NCBI RefSeq assembly: GCF_020520425.1 | Contig: NC_079487.1 | Span: forward strand, 106,922,141-106,986,140 | DNA: 64,000 nucleotides | Reading direction: 5' to 3' | From: Spinacia oleracea | Lineage: Eukaryota; Streptophyta; Magnoliopsida; Caryophyllales; Amaranthaceae | Shown: positions 22,302 through 32,975 of the stretch, in pieces | Layout: each line of letters starts with the position of its first letter | Numbering within the stretch: position 1 is the first letter of the stretch | Made by a program: the position numbers and the translations under genes | The notes under the pieces: generated by a model | What the model saw: only the letters and a program-made list of their open reading frames with translations | Databases searched by the model: none | Told to the model about the DNA's origin: nothing

Positions 22302-25300
22302 ATGGCGGGAAACGACTGGATTAACAGTTATCTAGAAGCCATTTTAGACGTCGGAGGTCAAGGTATCGACGCTTCTACTGGAAAAACGTCGACTGCGCCG
22401 CCGTCGTTGCTTCTCCGTGAACGAGGTCATTTTAGTCCTTCTCGTTATTTTGTTGAAGAAGTTATCTCTGGTTTTGATGAGACCGATCTTCATCGCTCTT
22501 GGGTTCGCGTATGTTTCTCCCTCTTTCTTCAATTTCTGGAAATTTCGTCGTTTCCTTGAATTTTGATTGTTGGCCGGTATTGTTTGATTGATATTATGTT
22601 AAATTACCTTTGAAAATATTTTTGAATATAAAATTGTACAATTGTGGAGTTATGTGGTTGGTCAGTAACTTTAAACTTTTATTTGATTATTGCGTGTTAT
22701 TATATGATTTGTTGGGAATTTTTGATTGACTTTTTATAATTGGAAATGGGAGTTCATTGAATTCAGTGGAAAAAGTTGTTTTTATGATCTTATTTTCTAT
22801 CTGGGATATTAATTAGGGTGAATCGAGACGAATCGAATAAAATAGAGGTGTCAAGTCTGTCAACGGGTCGAGCCCAGCATAACTGTTCATTCATTATTCA
22901 TTTATTTGTATTTAATTGAACTTAAGCTGAGCTCATTTTAGCCAAACTATAATTTGGTTTGTTTGAGCTCAGTTTGTTTAAATCTGTGCTCACGAGCTTT
23001 AATTTAATTACTCCGTAGAACTTTAAAAGGTTCTAGTTTGAAATTTTGAAGTTAATTTCTTTTGAATTATAATAGATTGCGAGATAAATATGTTTGAACC
23101 ATCAAAGTGAAGTTTTTGCTAAACTTATCAAGTGCTCCGTACTACGTATGTAATTTTTAGAATTTTGGGAAAAGAGAGGAGTTTTTAGCAATTTGTAATA
23201 TACGGAGTAATTCTTGTCTCATTTCTAAATGACAGTCACATACTCCGTACATAATAATATATTTTTTTAATGCAAAACGACCAGGAACTTTTAATTGGTC
23301 GAAATTCAAATAATATTGGGTTGGAGAGGGGGGGGGGGGGGGGGGGGTGAGTGACTTTTTGCAGGGTTGTCAATTTGGTTGAAGGAGTATATCAATTTGA
23401 TTAGAAAAGTTTATAGTGTAATGAATATGCATAGAAACTAAAATTTTCACAAGGTTTTAACTAAAATTGTGTAGACTCTACTTGAGACTTGCTTTGAAAT
23501 GAGGCCAAACTTGTGGATCGCCATTTTGGGATGAGCTGAATGAGAATATATTTAAATCTAAATGGAGTTGGAGAACGGGAAATTACAGAAGGCAGAGTTC
23601 TTTTTAATTTTAGATGAGCAAGCTGTAAAACAAGAATGGAAATACCATGATAGTTGGTGGAATTACACGAAATGGAACAAATAGCGACCCATTTCTATAC
23701 TATTCATAATTGTTAAAATTGGCCTATTAAATTGGGATTACTTAATGTGCAGGGTTGTAGTTGGATGACGTTTGGGAAAAAAAAAGTTGTTGTTTTCCGG
23801 CATTCTGTTACATTGTGTTTACATTTTTGATTTTTTATTAAATTGGGATTACATTCTGTTACACTGTGTTTACATTATAGTTGGGTGCTTTTGCTCTGAA
23901 TATGAGATTTTCGTTTTTCCTTGTTTCTTCCTAACATTGGTTTACATTGTGTTTTTCTTCTTTAAATAATTGCGTTGCTGTATTCTGCCCTGATTGTTTG
24001 CTTCTTGAAAGCGTGTTAATGTTACTTGCATGGGTTAGAATTGTGTTTGTGGTTACTAATTTGGCACTCCGAAAATTTTATGTTCTTCTTCATTAATCTG
24101 AGTGTTTCTTTATTTGTATAGGCTGCATCAACTCGCAGCCCTCAAGAGAGGAATACACGGTTGGAAAATCTGTGCTGGAGAATATGGAATTTAGCACGCA
24201 AAAAGAAACAGGTATTACTAGCTTACTTTGTTCTAAGAAACTTGCAGATAATTATTTCTCATGAATAATTCTGGTTGGTGGATATTATAAACATTTTGTT
24301 TTGGTGCATGTGCCATTTCAGTGCTAGCAATTTCAGTTACAGATGGCTTTTGCTCCTGCCATATTTTTTTGCTTCTCATATGCTATTTTGCTGTAGATTG
24401 AGGGAGAGGAAGCTCAGCGTCTGGCTAAACGCCATGTGGAACGCGAAAGAGGTCGCAGAGAGGCTACTGCTGACATGTCAGAAGACTTGTCCGAAGGAGA
24501 AAGGGGAGACACCGTTGCTGATATGTTATTTGCTAGTGAAAGCACTAAAGGAAGAATGCGTAGAATAAGTTCAGTGGAAATGATGGACAATTGGGCCAAT
24601 ACCTTCAAAGAAAAGAAACTCTACGTTGTGTTGATAAGGCAAGAATTAGAGAAATATGGTTGTTTAGCTGTGTTTTTTCTTAGATTTCCCTTGAACAAGA
24701 GCCTTCTAGGGCTGCATTAGACTGAAATATTTGTGATTCTTATTAGTATATTGTTTTTAACGATCAGTATTGATGCAGCCTTCATGGCTTGATACGTGGT
24801 GAGAACATGGAACTTGGTCGCGATTCTGATACAGGTGGTCAGGTAGCTTTTTTATGTTTTATTTTGAGTATTTCTTCATTTTGACTTGTTGCCTAGATCT
24901 AATGTTAATTTGCAACAAGTATATGTGGTTTAATACTTTAACATGATATCATTATGATTGTTACTCAGGTAAAGTATGTAGTAGAACTTGCCAGGGCGCT
25001 TGGATCAATGCCTGGAGTTTACCGCGTTGATCTACTGACAAGACAGGTTTCAGCTCCAGGTGTAGATTGGAGTTATGGTGAACCTACTGAGATGTTGTCT
25101 TCAAGAAATTCTGAAAATTCAACTGAGCAGCTTGGAGAGAGCAGCGGTGCTTACATTATCCGCATACCATTTGGGCCGAAGGACAAATATGTAGCAAAAG
25201 AGTTACTTTGGCCATACATTCCAGAGTTTGTTGATGGTGCACTTAGTCACATAAAACAAATGTCCAAAGTTCTTGGTGAGCAAATTGGTGGTGGGTTGCC

Positions 25301-26969
25301 TGTATGGCCAGCTTCTGTCCATGGGCATTACGCTGATGCTGGGGATTCTGCAGCTCTTTTATCCGGTGCTTTAAATGTGCCGATGGTTTTTACTGGTCAT
25401 TCTCTTGGACGAGATAAGCTTGACCAGCTGCTGAAACAGGGGAGACTCTCTAGGGAAGAAGTTGATGCAACATACAAAATAATGCGGCGCATAGAGGCTG
25501 AGGAGTTATGTCTTGATGCCTCTGAAATAGTTATCACAAGCACTAGACAGGAAATAGAAGAGCAATGGCAGCTCTATCATGGATTTGATCTAGTGCTAGA
25601 ACGCAAACTAAGAGCTAGGATGAGACGTGGTGTGAGCTGTCACGGTAGATTTATGCCCCGCATGGCTGTGAGTGTTCGCACATTACCTTTTGCCTTTTAT
25701 GAATTTGTTTTGGGGGTGATCTATAAGACTATAACGTCATAAACCTGCATATATTTATCTGTTGTTTTTTCTTATGTTTTTACTTGTTTGTCATATTGTA
25801 ATAGAAGTTTTTGTTTATTTAGAAAATTCCTCCTGGCATGGAATTTAACCATATCGCTCCAGAAGATGCTGATATGGACACAGATATTGATGGACATAAA
25901 GAAAGCAATGCGAATCCAGATCCAGTTATTTGGTCTGAGGTTAGTGGAAATCCTCTGTTTGATCCTTATTTCCCTAAGAGTTATATGTCTTTGCTTTTGC
26001 GTCTTTCTTAGTTGGTTAAGGTTTAATTTAAACTGCGTATGCTGTGCAAATTGGGTGGTTTTGACATATGATGGATAATGTTCATCCTTCTTATCTTGGC
26101 AGATTATGCGTTTTTTTTCAAATGGGCGCAAGCCAATGATACTTGCCCTTGCTAGGCCAGATCCAAAAAAGAACCTTACAACATTAGTCAAGGCTTTTGG
26201 TGAATGCCGGCCATTGAGAGAACTCGCAAATCTGGTATGTCTATCTGATCTTATAAGCTCTATTGTTCCTTAGTTTCACATGAGGCTTAAGTAGGGTAAT
26301 AGATAATTATGATCTCAGAAAGATTGTTGTGTAATTATTTCTTTTACTTCTTACTATTCCAGACTTTGATTATTGGAAATCGTGATGATATTGATGAAAT
26401 GTCTACCACAAGTTCATCTGTCCTGATCTCGATCCTTAAATTGATTGACAAGTATGATCTGTATGGTCAAGTGGCGTATCCTAAGCACCACAAGCAGTCT
26501 GATGTTCCTGATATTTATCGCCTGGCAGCTAAAACAAAGGTACATGAGTTTTCAGGTGAAGAAAGCATGTAAACATGTTTCAAGCTATAGTGGCAGACAT
26601 AAGAACTGCTTGTCCCTGTCAAAAAAAGTAAAAAACCCCACTAATGTCTGTTCAATTCAACCTCTCAAGTAGCTGCCATTATTTATTTCCAATGGGCATG
26701 GGGTTGGTTTTGAACTTATGATTGACCTTCTAATCATGCTTCATGCGTTATCAATGCAATGAAGATCAAGAATATAAAGGATACACAAATTTTAACATTT
26801 GATATCTCTGTGATTAGTTCTCCTTCCTTCCTAGACAGTAACTTAAATATGGTAGTGCAAAAGGATTCTCTACTTTTTATAAATGAACAGTCCATAACAT
26901 TCATGCTTAAGGTTCTCCCCTAAGTATTTACTTTTTCTGGAAACATTTGCTACATTCTTTCAACCTTTC

Positions 26970-27028
<59 letters not shown>

Positions 27029-29257
27029 GAGCATTAGCCATTACCATACTCTACGCATCACTCAAGATATGCATATCGGAAAGTCTAATCATAAACTAAC
27101 ACGTAGTACTATTTATCTAACAAGGCTGCTTATATGACATACTTGAGTAAAGAAATACATTCTTGATGTCCTAACGATCTTATCTCCTTTTTTGGTGTTC
27201 TGTAGGGTGTATTCATCAATCCTGCGTTTATTGAACCATTTGGGCTGACTTTAATTGAGGTGCTGTTCTAATCATTTAGCTGAAGTTTTAACTGTCACAT
27301 CCCATACTTCTACTCTATTAGCAGTTGAGGACATTGTTTTTATTTCTTTTATTTTTGATTTTTAGGCTGCTGCTTATGGTTTGCCTATTGTTGCTACAAA
27401 GAATGGAGGCCCTGTTGACATAATTGGGGTCAGTTCATTCACAATGCTTATCACCGTTATATGACTACTGAATGTTCATAGCTTTTTCACTAATGATATT
27501 GGGTTGGTTACAGGTTCTGGACAATGGGCTTCTCATTGATCCTCATGATCAGAAATCTATTGCTGATGCTCTCTTGAAGCTTGTTGCTGATAAACACCTA
27601 TGGACGAAGTGTAGACAGAATGGGTTGAAGAACATTCACCTCTTTTCGTGGCCAGAGCATTGCAAAAATTACTTGTCACGCATAGCCAGTTGCAAACCTA
27701 GGCAACCAAATTGGCAAAGGATCGATGAAGGATCTGAAAATTCAGATACAGATTCAGCTGGTGATTCTTTGAGGGACATTCAAGATATATCTTTGAACTT
27801 AAAGCTTTCACTGGATGCAGAGAGGACTGAAGGAGGCAACAGTTTTGATGATTCATTAGATTCCGAAGAAGCTAATGCAAAGAGAAAAATAGAGAATGCA
27901 GTTGCGAAATTGTCAAAGTCTATGGATAAAGCACAGGTTGATGTTGGTAATCTAAAGTTCCCAGCTATTAGGAGGAGAAAGTGTATTTTTGTCATCGCTC
28001 TGGATTGTGATGTGACTTCAGATCTCCTTCAAGTCATTAAGACAGTTATTTCTATTGTCGGAGAGCAAAGACCAACAGGGTCAATTGGATTTATACTCTC
28101 AACATCAATGACCTTATCTGAAGTTGATTCTCTTTTGGATTCAGGAGGCTTGAGACCTGCAGATTTTGATGCTTTCATTTGTAACAGTGGCAGTGAACTT
28201 TACTATCCATCTACGGACTATTCAGAGTCTCCGTTTGTGCTAGATCAAGACTATTATTCGCATATTGACTACCGTTGGGGAGGAGAAGGTTTGTGGAAGA
28301 CTTTGGTGAAATGGGCTGCTTCCGTGAACGAGAAAAAGGGAGAGAATGCTCCAAATATTGTTATTGCAGATGAAACTAGCTCTACAACTCACTGCTATGC
28401 ATTTAAAGTGAATGATTTCACTTTGGTAATTTCTCTGGCTCATACATATTTGTCTATGTTTACTTTCAGTTGATACTACAATTGTTTCTTTGCATGCATG
28501 TGTTTAGGGGCACTCTTCAGTTTAGGGGCATTGCTTCAGTTTTCTTTTATTATCTGGTTACTTCAGTTTAGTTTCCCATTCTTTATTTCACTGTTCAATA
28601 CTGGCCCTTTCACTATCTCAAGTTGTATCAAAGAAATATATTGACCCGTCTCAATTTGCAGGCACCCCCAGCTAAGGAGCTTAGGAAGATGATGAGAATC
28701 CAGGCTCTACGTTGTCATGCGATATATTGCCAAAATGGTACCAGGTTGAATGTCATTCCTGTTTTGGCTTCAAGATCCCAAGCACTCAGGTATGCAGAGA
28801 AACTTGACTGATTTTGTTCATTGTTGGAATTTAGCTTGGCATTTTCCTAGTACTGAATCGTAAAATTTCATTGGCATTACTTTTGTCCATGCATTTTTGA
28901 CAAATCTGCCTTACTTGCAACTTGTAATTGCTCAGAAATTCACCAAAACATGTTGTATGATGTTGGAACAGATACCTATTTATGCGTTGGGGAGTAGAGT
29001 TGTCAAATTTCGTGGTTTTTGTTGGCGAATCTGGAGATACAGATTATGAAGGATTGTTGGGTGGGGTTCACAAGACGGTGATATTAAAGGGCATCGGAAG
29101 TAATACTTCTAATTTTCATGCAACCAGAGCATATCCTATGGAGCATGTTATGCCAGTTGACAGCCCCAACATGTTCCAGACTGGAGGATGTAACATTGAC
29201 GACATAAGTGACGCCCTAAGCAAGATTGGCTGTTTAAAAGCACAGAAGAGTCTTTAA
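22302..29257 (+). CDS. SPS1: Sucrose-phosphate synthase (13 exons, 1056 aa)
   Basis: Catalyses UDP-glucose + fructose 6-phosphate to sucrose 6-phosphate and UDP, the controlling step of cytosolic sucrose synthesis. Exons: 22302-22508, 24122-24211, 24397-24638, 24779-24842, 24969-25667, 25823-25939, 26103-26234, 26363-26539, 27206-27259, 27366-27428, 27514-28425, 28662-28789, 28972-29257. All junctions keep frame and give 1056 residues. Intron 3 has a GC donor; the rest are GT-AG. The start is [12 protein letters not shown] in good context (aaaATGG). Visible: GGQ loop at 199-201, GT-B glycosyltransferase core at about 165-640 with R491/K496 (ARPDPKKN) and the E586-X7-E594 motif (EPFGLTLIE), then a C-terminal SPP-like domain from about residue 770. 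Regulatory sites: S158 (RMRRISSVE, kinase-inactivating), S229 (RQVSAPG, 14-3-3 type) and S424 (GVSCHG, osmotic stress), matching known spinach numbering. No lesions seen. Confidence 0.98.
22509..24121 (+). other. SPS1 intron 1
   Basis: 1613 bp, GTATGT...TATAG. It is the longest intron and contains a run of 20 G (23328-23347) and a 33-bp word at 23628-23660 that is also found at 19159-19191. No gene inside. Confidence 0.95.
23328..23347. repeat. Poly-G run of 20
   Basis: Uninterrupted G tract in SPS1 intron 1. Such runs are hard to sequence, so the exact length is uncertain; it could form a G-quadruplex. Confidence 0.95.
24639..24778 (+). other. SPS1 intron 3 with GC-AG splice sites
   Basis: Exon 3 ends ...TTGATAAG and the intron starts GCAAGA, ending ...GATGCAG. 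Only this boundary joins LYVVLIS to LHGLIRG in frame. AG|GCAAG is the usual sequence of the minor GC donor class. Confidence 0.9.
26971..27026. repeat. (AT)n microsatellite in SPS1 intron 8
   Basis: About 56 bp of alternating AT in the 666-bp intron 26540-27205. Confidence 0.9.
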
Positions 29258-30299
29258 GACATTATAGCGTTGCTGATTTCGAGCCACCACAGTTTTTTTT
29301 TTTAAATATAAATCTTCATCAATTGTCATTACTCTTTATATACCTTGCTGGTCATATTTCTGCAGGAAAGTTTCGCTGGGAATAGGTCAGTTGAATGTTC
29401 TCTTCAACTTAATTGTATATCTTGTTGCATTATTTTTTTAGTTTAGATAGGGCTGGAAGCCGAAACATAAAGGCAGTAAAAAGAGACTGGAAAAGTTTCT
29501 GTAATCTGTACAATCTGAAAAACAATTTTTTTACATGTTTTCATACATCTTGATCTTATGTACATTACATTCTATGTTGAATTGTTCATGAAACTAGAAT
29601 TAGTCAGGACATATCTGCAGAAGATGTAGGATGCAAAAAATTTGATGTTTGATCTCCCCCCTCCCACTTTTTTCCTTAGGTGTTGGACAGATCGACTTTT
29701 GTGCTACTAATTAGTTTGCATACCAATTAACACTTCGAAGCTAATAACTGAGCTTAATTAAGAAAATCATAACAATTAGTTTTTGTTATTGTTGTTGTTG
29801 CTGTTGTTGATGATAATAGGAGTGGATCCAGAAATAGTTATTTTGTCATTTCATAATATAATACGTAAAAACTAAAAAAGTTACAATTTTATGTTCATTT
29901 TCGTACAACTAATATTAATTTTATTTTCTGCAACACTGGTGTCCTGGTGGTACCAAACCTCAAACTTGGAAGAAATTAAGTTACTTAAACACTAAAAAAG
30001 AGCTAGATTCGCAAAGACCATATTCATCCATGCAATTTGTTACAATAACTTCATCTAACAAATTTTATTCAAGAAAACTCATGTACGTTTTTTTCTTATT
30101 TTAATGTAAAAGATTAATAAAATTTTAGGCTTGAAGGTTATCGACAACCTTAATCACCAATTAACAAAAACCAACACAATACATAGCATAGAAGTACGCA
30201 TAGAATTATGTATTAAACATTATTGAGCTGCTCAAAGGCAGGAAATTGGAAATAATACTTAAGATTTTGATGACATCCAACAAAATTCGACTAATAAGT
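29258..30299. other. Convergent intergenic region, SPS1 / HyPRP 3' ends
   Basis: SPS1 (plus) and the HyPRP gene (minus) end toward each other here. The stretch must hold both 3' UTRs and poly(A) sites, but I cannot choose the signals with confidence. A (ttgttg)n-like patch lies near 29784-29812. No gene or transposon ends recognised. Confidence 0.6.
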
Positions 30300-30759
30300 T
30301 TAAGGACATTGGAAGCCGGGTACCTGTTTGCCACACTTGCTGAGCAACAAATTAACTGAGACTGGGACATTAAGGTTGATCCCCAAAATATTAGCTTTAA
30401 TGGCAGTGCAAAGGCAAACACCAGCGTCAATGTTTACCAACCCATCAATGACAGAGCAACATGGGCTCGTTGGTGGGGTGCGAATCACAATTCCAAGCAA
30501 GTTGTCTAATAAACTGACACACACCTTCAAATTTAGCGGATCTATTGGGCACTTTCCAGGTGGTGATGGTACAGGCGTTGGCGGCTTTACAGGTGGTGAC
30601 GCTGTTGGCGGTGATGGCACTGGTGTTGGCGCTGGTGTTGGCGGCTTGACAGGTGGTGATGCCATTGGTGGAGATGGCACTGGTGTTGGTGGCATGACAG
30701 GTGGTGACGCCATTGGTGGTGATAGAATAGGCGTTGGTGGCTTGACAGGTGGAGATACC

Positions 30760-31570
30760 ATTGGTGGATTGACAGGTGGTGATGACATTGGTGGTGATGT
30801 TGCTGGTGTTGGCGGCTTGACAGGTGGAGAAGCCATTGGTGGGTTGACAGGTGGTGACATCATTGGTGGTGATGGTACTGGCGTTGGCGGATCTACAGGT
30901 GGTGACGCCATTGGCGGTGATGGCATCGGCGTTGGCGGATTTACAGGTGGTGATGATGTTGGCGGTGATGACACTGGTGTTGGAGGCTTGACAGGTGGTG
31001 ATGCCATTGGTGGAGATGACACTGGTGTTGGTGGCGTGACAGGTGGTGACGCCATTGGTGGTGATGGAACAGAAGTTGGTGGATTGACAGGTGGAGATAC
31101 CATTGGTGGATTGACAGGTGGTGATGCCATTGGTGGTGATGAAGCTGGTGTTGGCGGCTTGACAGGTGGAGAAGCCATTGGTGGGTTGACAGGTGGTGAC
31201 ATCATTGGTGGTGATGGTACTAGCGTTGGTGGCTCTACAGGTGGTGACTCCATTGGCGGTGATGGCATCGGCGTTGGCGGATTTACAGGTGGTGATGATG
31301 TTGGCGGTGATGACACTGGTGTTGGAGGCTTGACAGGTGGTGATGCCATTGGTGGAGATGACACTGGTGTTGGTGGCGTGACAGGTGGTGACGCCATTGG
31401 TGGTGATGGAACAGAAGTTGGTGGATTGACAGGTGGAGATACCATTGGTGGATTGACAGGTGGTGATGCCATTGGTGGTGATGAAGCTGGTGTTGGCGGC
31501 TTGACAGGTGGAGAAGCCATTGGTGGTTTGATAGGTGGTGACACTGTTGTTGGCGGCTTGACGGGTGGTG
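30760..31570. repeat. 342-bp higher-order repeat in HyPRP
   Basis: A 342-bp block (114 codons) recurs: ggcttgacaggtggagaag begins at about 30814, 31156 and 31498. Within it the basic unit is a roughly 30-60-bp SPPxxPP coding repeat. The period is a multiple of three, so the frame is kept. Confidence 0.9.
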
Positions 31571-32958
31571 TGAAGGAAATAATGCCCTTGGTCCAAGTAT
31601 GCATTCTATGTTAAAGTCTAATAAATGCGGTTCAGTATTAATTAACAAGTTAATAATTCAGTGAGATCAAGTGAGCTGAATGCCTAGCTAGAGGCCGCTT
31701 CAGTTCAAGTGGAATTAATGATATTAATCCACAGCTTACTCTTGACTGAACCCGTAGGGTCACACAAATAGTACGTAAACGGATCAAGTATTTAATGGCA
31801 TTAAATACTCCATCTATGAATATTCGGAACCGACGGATCTTGGTTTCAGTGGGAGCTAAGATCGTCACAGGCAAGAAATGAATACTCCGGAAACGATGAT
31901 ATTGCCGGAAACGGAAATATGGATCGTATCGGAAATATGAATATTATCCAAGTCGTAGATGTTGCCGGAAACGGAAACATGGTACGTATCGGAAAATATT
32001 ATTGGAAATGGAAATATTACCAGAATCGGAAATATTGCCGGAAACGGAAATATTGTCAGAATCGGAAATATTACCGGAATCGGAAAATAATTCCGGAAAC
32101 GGAAATATTAAATATTTGTTCGAAACGGAAATTAATTCCGGAATCGGAAATATTAAATATTGTTCGTATCGGAAATAGATTCCGGAAATGGAAATTTAAA
32201 CGGAAGCGTATCGTACGAATTAGCATCGGACGAGGCTTGCCGGACGAAGGCCCAGCACGAAGCTGGGGCCATCGCCCAGCAAGCATGCGCACCACAAGCC
32301 CAGCCAAGGCAGCGCCCAGGCCTACCGCAAGGCAGGCCCAGCGCGCGCCAAGGGCCACGGATGCGTGGGCCGTGCTGCGCGGGGCTGCTGCTCGCACGCG
32401 CATGGGCAGCCCTTGTGGCTGCCGTGTGTGTGTGAGTTTGTGCTCATGCGTGATTCCTGAATCTACAAGAGTCAGTGTATGATTAAATTTCTATTCCTAA
32501 TTGGATAAATTAATTAAATAGAATTCATGTAGGATTCTAATTTCAATTAATTCGTATCCTACTAGGATTACGATTCCTTTTCCATAACTCTATAAATAAA
32601 GGCCTAGGGGTCATAATTTATACACAAGTTTCAAAGTATTCAAAAAGTGAGTTTTTGAGAGAAAATTAAAACACACATCTTGCTCATAAAGTGCCGAAAT
32701 TTTCTAGTACCTTAAGGGCGATTCTAGTTGGTCAATCTTAAGGCGGATCCGGACGTGCTGTGGACTATCTACGGAGGGACGACACTTGGAGTCCTAAAAG
32801 ACTTGTTCTTGTTCGGTTCGGGCGCAGCTAGGGAGGGCACGCAACAAAGAGTATGCATCTAAATTATGCTATATGATTATGTGTAAATAATATGTTGTCC
32901 TGGGTTAATGGTTGTTTCCGCATGATCTATGTAATGTCATATGTATCATAACCTAACA
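31571..32958 (+). repeat. Copy 2, 5' LTR
   Basis: TGAAGG...CTAACA, 1388 bp. U3 carries the cggaaatatt-type array (about 31880-32200) and a GC-rich block (about 32220-32440). TATA box CTATAAATA is at about 32590-32598, so transcription should start near 32620-32630. Confidence 0.95.
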
Positions 32959-32959
32959 G

Positions 32960-32975
32960 TGGTATCACGAGCCCC
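32960..32975 (+). other. Copy 2 primer-binding site
   Basis: TGGTATCACGAGCCCC one base after the LTR, complementary to initiator tRNA-Met over its first eight bases; the same variant as in copy 1. Confidence 0.85.

Noticed and set aside
30328-31614. Gly-rich open frame of 428 aa on the plus strand, opposite the HyPRP gene (also 42063-42761)
   Set aside because: It is the antisense shadow of SPPxxPP repeats, whose codons read as Gly/Asp/Val-rich on the other strand. The minus frame has the signal peptide and cysteine domain.
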